Positions 6,380-6,695 of a DNA stretch of 6,695 nucleotides are shown piece after piece (the stretch's first letter is position 1; the number at the start of each line of letters is the position of its first letter). The stretch comes from an uncultured bacterium. GTDB lineage: Bacteria > Patescibacteriota > Dojkabacteria > B142 > OLB20. Location: NCBI GenBank assembly GCA_937889205.1, contig CALARN010000140.1, forward strand, positions 1 to 6,695, in the 5' to 3' direction. Below the pieces are notes generated by a model, which searched no databases, was not told where the DNA came from, and saw only the letters and a list, made by a program, of their open reading frames with translations. The position numbers were made by a program, and so were the translations under genes.

Positions 6380-6695
6380 ATGCTTAAAAAGTTAAAGGGT
6401 TTTACAATTCTGCAACTATTACTCAGCGTTGCATTGTTGGCTATTATTATGGCCATTGTGTATGTTGCTATTAACCCCGGTAAACATTTTATTGATACTA
6501 GAAACGAACAAAGGGCTAATGATTTAAAGTCACTAAGAAATGGCTTGCAGCAATACACCGTTAACAATGGTGGACTAACTTTTCCAGACATTGATGAAAG
6601 CTTACGGGTAATTGGAACAGCAAACTCAGGATGTCTAACCAGCTGTAAAATCGTTGCGGTAGAAGGTGACCCCGTATCTGCTCGTACCTTCAATA
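6380..6695 (+). CDS. Type IV pilin / pseudopilin-like protein (3' truncated by window edge)
   Basis: Reading from the ATG at 6380 gives 105 residues, open to the window edge; an in-frame TGA at 6365 excludes a longer start. The N-terminus MLKKLKGFTILQLLLSVALL has a short basic leader, the prepilin peptidase site G7/F8, and a long hydrophobic helix (about 8-31). The position-5 Glu of the mature protein, normal in FTLIEL, is Gln here (Q12). Next comes INPGKHFIDTRNEQRANDL, a variant of the 'INP-KQ...R...R-SD' block common in CPR pilin-like proteins, then an alpha helix (SLRNGLQQYTVNNGG) and a cysteine pair C85/C89 that may form a disulfide. It would be an inner-membrane prepilin assembled into a type IV pilus or related filament. 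It is divergent from the SDR pair. The C-terminal part is not visible, so pilin versus minor pseudopilin cannot be decided. Confidence 0.88.
   Translation, partial: MLKKLKGFTILQLLLSVALLAIIMAIVYVAINPGKHFIDTRNEQRANDLKSLRNGLQQYTVNNGGLTFPDIDESLRVIGTANSGCLTSCKIVAVEGDPVSARTFN

Noticed and set aside
6376..6693. Minus-strand frame opposite the pilin-like gene
   Set aside because: The plus strand has a precise prepilin motif, an in-frame stop bounding the start, and family-typical sequence; the opposite frame is a shadow.
1..6695. Recoded UGA (genetic code 25) as in some CPR lineages
   Set aside because: No complete gene has an in-frame TGA, all stops seen are TAA, and glycine is encoded by ordinary GGN codons.
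1..6695. Mobile element or recent insertion
   Set aside because: No transposase, integrase, terminal inverted repeats or target duplications were seen, and base composition looks uniform across genes.

Overview
The window is an AT-rich bacterial segment with six protein genes, two of them cut by the window edges. Several features point to a Patescibacteria (Candidate Phyla Radiation) genome. The pilin-like gene has the 'INP-K-F...R...R-D...' block after its hydrophobic helix that is common in that group. The large secreted protein ends in modules I associate with CPR surface proteins. A stand-alone RRM protein is present, genes are tightly packed, and no start has a recognisable Shine-Dalgarno. 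This assignment is from memory of family patterns, not a search, and I cannot name the phylum within the CPR. All complete genes read through with the standard bacterial code, use TAA stops and have no in-frame TGA.

Layout, left to right. (1) 1-299 (+) is the 3' end of an unrecognised gene. (2) A strong hairpin at 318-354 ends it and the facing gene. (3) 367-651 (-) encodes a 94-residue single-RRM RNA-binding protein. Its probable promoter is an extended -10 at 784-792, giving a leader of about 125 nt with several self-complementary segments. (4) 803-4219 (-) encodes a 1138-residue exported protein: signal peptide, N-terminal SBBP-associated domain, a complete seven-bladed SBBP propeller, then three C-terminal beta-rich modules. 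A good sigma70-type promoter (TTGCAG, 17 bp, TATAAT) lies just upstream. (5) 5285-6271 and 4288-5262 (-) form a two-gene unit of extended short-chain dehydrogenase/reductases 22 bp apart. The first has a standard YxxxK active site; the second has Arg where the Lys should be. (6) 6380-6695 (+) is the divergent 5' part of a type IV pilin/pseudopilin-like gene with Gln at mature position 5.

Functionally the window combines surface biology (propeller protein, pilin-like protein), small-molecule or glycan NAD(P)-dependent chemistry (the SDR pair) and post-transcriptional regulation (RRM protein). I see no mobile element, CRISPR array, tRNA or rRNA. The points most worth a second look are the RRM leader, the Lys-to-Arg change in the second SDR, the poly-G tracts in the surface-protein gene, the absence of Shine-Dalgarno sequences and the Glu5-to-Gln pilin. 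I do not claim a wholly new system here.
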